Below, one piece after another: positions 7,531-9,249 of a stretch of 9,249 nucleotides of DNA. A program made the position numbers and the translations under genes. Each line of letters starts with the position of its first letter. Position 1 is the first letter of the stretch. The DNA comes from Thiotrichaceae bacterium (GTDB lineage Bacteria > Pseudomonadota > Gammaproteobacteria > Thiotrichales > Thiotrichaceae): the NCBI GenBank assembly GCA_015494435.1, contig WGBH01000136.1:1-9249 (forward strand), given 5' to 3'. The notes below the pieces were generated by a model that did not search any database, was not told the DNA's origin, and worked only from the letters and a program-made list of their open reading frames with translations.

Positions 7531-9249
7531 ATGAATCATTTGATAACGCCATATAAAGGCGAGCTGGTTAATTTATTATTGGATGACTCTGATGTTGAGC
7601 GTATAAAAATAGCATCAGAATCTTATCCACCTGTTTTGCTTACACAGCGTCAAAAATGTGATTTGGAGTTGTTGGTAACTGGTGCTTTGTCGCCGTTAAC
7701 GGGGTTTATGACACAAAAGGAGTATGATTCAGTAATAAACAACACTTCATTAACGGACGGCACGGTTTGGCCAATTCCATATTATCTTGATTTAACTGAA
7801 GAGCAGGCTGGCACAATAAATGTCGGTGATGTTATTGCATTGCGTGATATTGAGGGTTTTATGCCTGCGGTAATGACCGTAGAAAGCAAATGGGAGCCAG
7901 ATAAAAAATTAGAAGCAGAAAACATTTACGGAACCACTGACGTAAAACATCCAGGTGTTGACTACTTGATGAACAAGGTCGGTGATGTTTATATTGGAGG
8001 CCGAGTTGATGCAATCGAATTACCTTTCAATTATGATTTTGAGGCATTGCGTTTTACGCCTGCAGAATTAAGGCAGCATTTTGAAAAGTTAGGCTGGCGT
8101 TCAATTGTTGCTTTTCATACAAGCAAGCCGATGCATGCGGTGCATTATGAGATGACTATGCGTGCATCAAAGCAGGCAAATGCTCATGTATTGATTCATC
8201 CGGTTGTTGGTATGAGCAAGCCTGGTGATTTGCATTATTACTCTCGTGTGCATTGTTATGAAGCAATATTAAAACAATACCCTAAAGGTCATGTGGCGCT
8301 AGCGTTAATTCCTATGGCGATGCGCATGGCGGGCCCTCGTGAAGCACTGATGAATGCCATTATACGTCAAAACTATGGTTGCACTCATTACATAGTAGGT
8401 ACTGAGCATGCTGGGCCTCCTAACGTTAGAGATTCTGGCAAGCGCTTTTATTCAACAGGTGCATCACAGGAATATACAGATAAATACAAACAATCACTTG
8501 AAATAAAAATCATCAACATGGAAGAGCTATGTTATGACGAAAGTAAAAAGCGATTTATAACAAAAATTAATAATCAAAAAAGTTTATGCAGTAATGAGTC
8601 ATTCTCAAATTCTCGTATTTTAAATTCGTTACTAAATAAGGAAGATATTCCTGATTGGGTTACATATCCAGACGTCCTGAAAGCGTTACAGAAATCTTAT
8701 CCCCCTCGATCCAAACAAGGGTTGACATTGTTTTTTACGGGATTTTCAGGCTCTGGAAAATCGACATTGGCGAGAATTATTTATGCTAAATTTATTGAAG
8801 AAGGTAAACGATCAGTGACGTTGCTTGATGGTGATGTAGTCAGGCTGAATCTATCGAGTGAACTAGGGTTTTCGAAAAGTGACAGAAATACAAATGTTCG
8901 TAGGATAGGTTACGTTGCTAGTGAAATCACTAAGAATCGTGGTGTTGCCATTTGTGCACCTATTGCACCTTATCGAGAGATTCGACGTGAAGTGCGCAGA
9001 ACGATAGAGGAATATGGAGTATTTATTGAAATACACGTATCGACCTCAATTGAAGAATGTGAAAATCGCGACAGAAAAGGATTATATGCAAAAGCCAGAA
9101 AAGGAATAATACCTGAATTTACCGGAATAAGTGATCCGTATGACGTTCCGGAGAAGCCGGAAATACGAGTAGATACTAAAGGTGTTAGCCCACTTCAGGC
9201 CGCGCAGGATATATATCTATACCTGATTCGCGAAGGCTATATTGAGTAG
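7531..9249 (+). CDS. ATP sulfurylase-like / adenylylsulfate kinase fusion with altered sulfurylase active site
   Basis: In this two-domain family the N-terminal domain makes APS from ATP and sulfate, and the C-terminal domain phosphorylates APS to PAPS, the sulfate donor for sulfotransferases. Residues 1 to about 385 align by eye along their length with the Aquifex fusion: SPLTGFM, YGTTDVKHPGV, HPVVGMSKPGD, MAMRMAGPREAL. The catalytic segments differ. The usual QTRNPxHRAH reads HTSKPMHAVH (196-205) and the usual VGRDHAGPG reads VGTEHAGPP (289-297). His202 and His205 of the HxxH pair remain, but the sulfate-contacting Gln, Arg and the Arg of GRDH are replaced. The kinase domain (about 395-572) looks intact: P-loop GFSGSGKST (404-412), DGDVVR (433-438), GFSKSDRNTNVRR, APIAPYREIR, DRKGLYAKARKG and FTGISDPYDVP. 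Total length, 572, is normal. ATG 7531 is 2 bp after the kinase stop. So PAPS formation from APS is expected; sulfate activation by this protein is doubtful. The context suggests glycan sulfation. Confidence 0.9.
   Translation: MNHLITPYKGELVNLLLDDSDVERIKIASESYPPVLLTQRQKCDLELLVTGALSPLTGFMTQKEYDSVINNTSLTDGTVWPIPYYLDLTEEQAGTINVGDVIALRDIEGFMPAVMTVESKWEPDKKLEAENIYGTTDVKHPGVDYLMNKVGDVYIGGRVDAIELPFNYDFEALRFTPAELRQHFEKLGWRSIVAFHTSKPMHAVHYEMTMRASKQANAHVLIHPVVGMSKPGDLHYYSRVHCYEAILKQYPKGHVALALIPMAMRMAGPREALMNAIIRQNYGCTHYIVGTEHAGPPNVRDSGKRFYSTGASQEYTDKYKQSLEIKIINMEELCYDESKKRFITKINNQKSLCSNESFSNSRILNSLLNKEDIPDWVTYPDVLKALQKSYPPRSKQGLTLFFTGFSGSGKSTLARIIYAKFIEEGKRSVTLLDGDVVRLNLSSELGFSKSDRNTNVRRIGYVASEITKNRGVAICAPIAPYREIRREVRRTIEEYGVFIEIHVSTSIEECENRDRKGLYAKARKGIIPEFTGISDPYDVPEKPEIRVDTKGVSPLQAAQDIYLYLIREGYIE

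Noticed and set aside
1..9249. Mobile elements, CRISPR arrays, tRNA or rRNA genes
   Set aside because: No transposase, integrase, terminal repeats, spaced palindromic repeats or RNA gene signatures were seen; coding density and base composition are uniform across the window.

Overview
The window is one strand-uniform block of seven tightly packed plus-strand genes with AT-rich, homogeneous base composition throughout. It is an exosortase-associated exopolysaccharide (EPS) locus. The protein families, including XrtD/EpsI exosortase, PEP-CTERM-type export proteins, a GumC-like chain-length protein and a fused sulfurylase/APS kinase, together with the low GC, suggest a probably aquatic or marine gammaproteobacterium. 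The genus cannot be read from the sequence.

Layout: (1) 1-1287, an exosortase with a C-terminal EpsI domain, most like XrtD and cut at its 5' end by the window edge; (2) 1315-2952, a polyprenyl-phosphate sugar-1-phosphate transferase (WecA/MraY superfamily) with an extra C-terminal membrane region; (3) a 133-bp gap, 2953-3085, the only intergenic space large enough for a promoter and carrying a 10-bp direct repeat; (4) 3086-3682, a short SLBB polysaccharide export protein; (5) 3716-4933, an outer-membrane beta-barrel; (6) 4980-6719, a Wzz/GumC chain-length and co-polymerase protein; (7) 6746-7528, a BY-type tyrosine autokinase; (8) 7531-9249, a sulfate adenylyltransferase (SAT)/APS kinase fusion whose stop codon is the last codon of the window. 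No gene-free stretch exceeds 133 bp.

Together the genes describe how a glycan is started on undecaprenyl phosphate, controlled in length by the Wzz/kinase pair, and exported through a periplasmic SLBB ring plus a separate beta-barrel. The exosortase would process C-terminally tagged secreted proteins whose biology is coupled to the EPS. The last gene suggests that sulfate activation, and so perhaps glycan sulfation, belongs to the same programme.

The most unusual observation is in the last gene. Its sulfurylase domain keeps the fold motifs and the nucleotidyltransferase HxxH pair, but has lost nearly every residue that contacts sulfate in characterised ATP sulfurylases, while the fused APS kinase domain looks intact. 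Other points of interest are the short-Wza plus beta-barrel export pair, a duplicated HPD coiled-coil unit in the Wzz protein, a kinase without the usual tyrosine-rich tail, and the extended initiating transferase.
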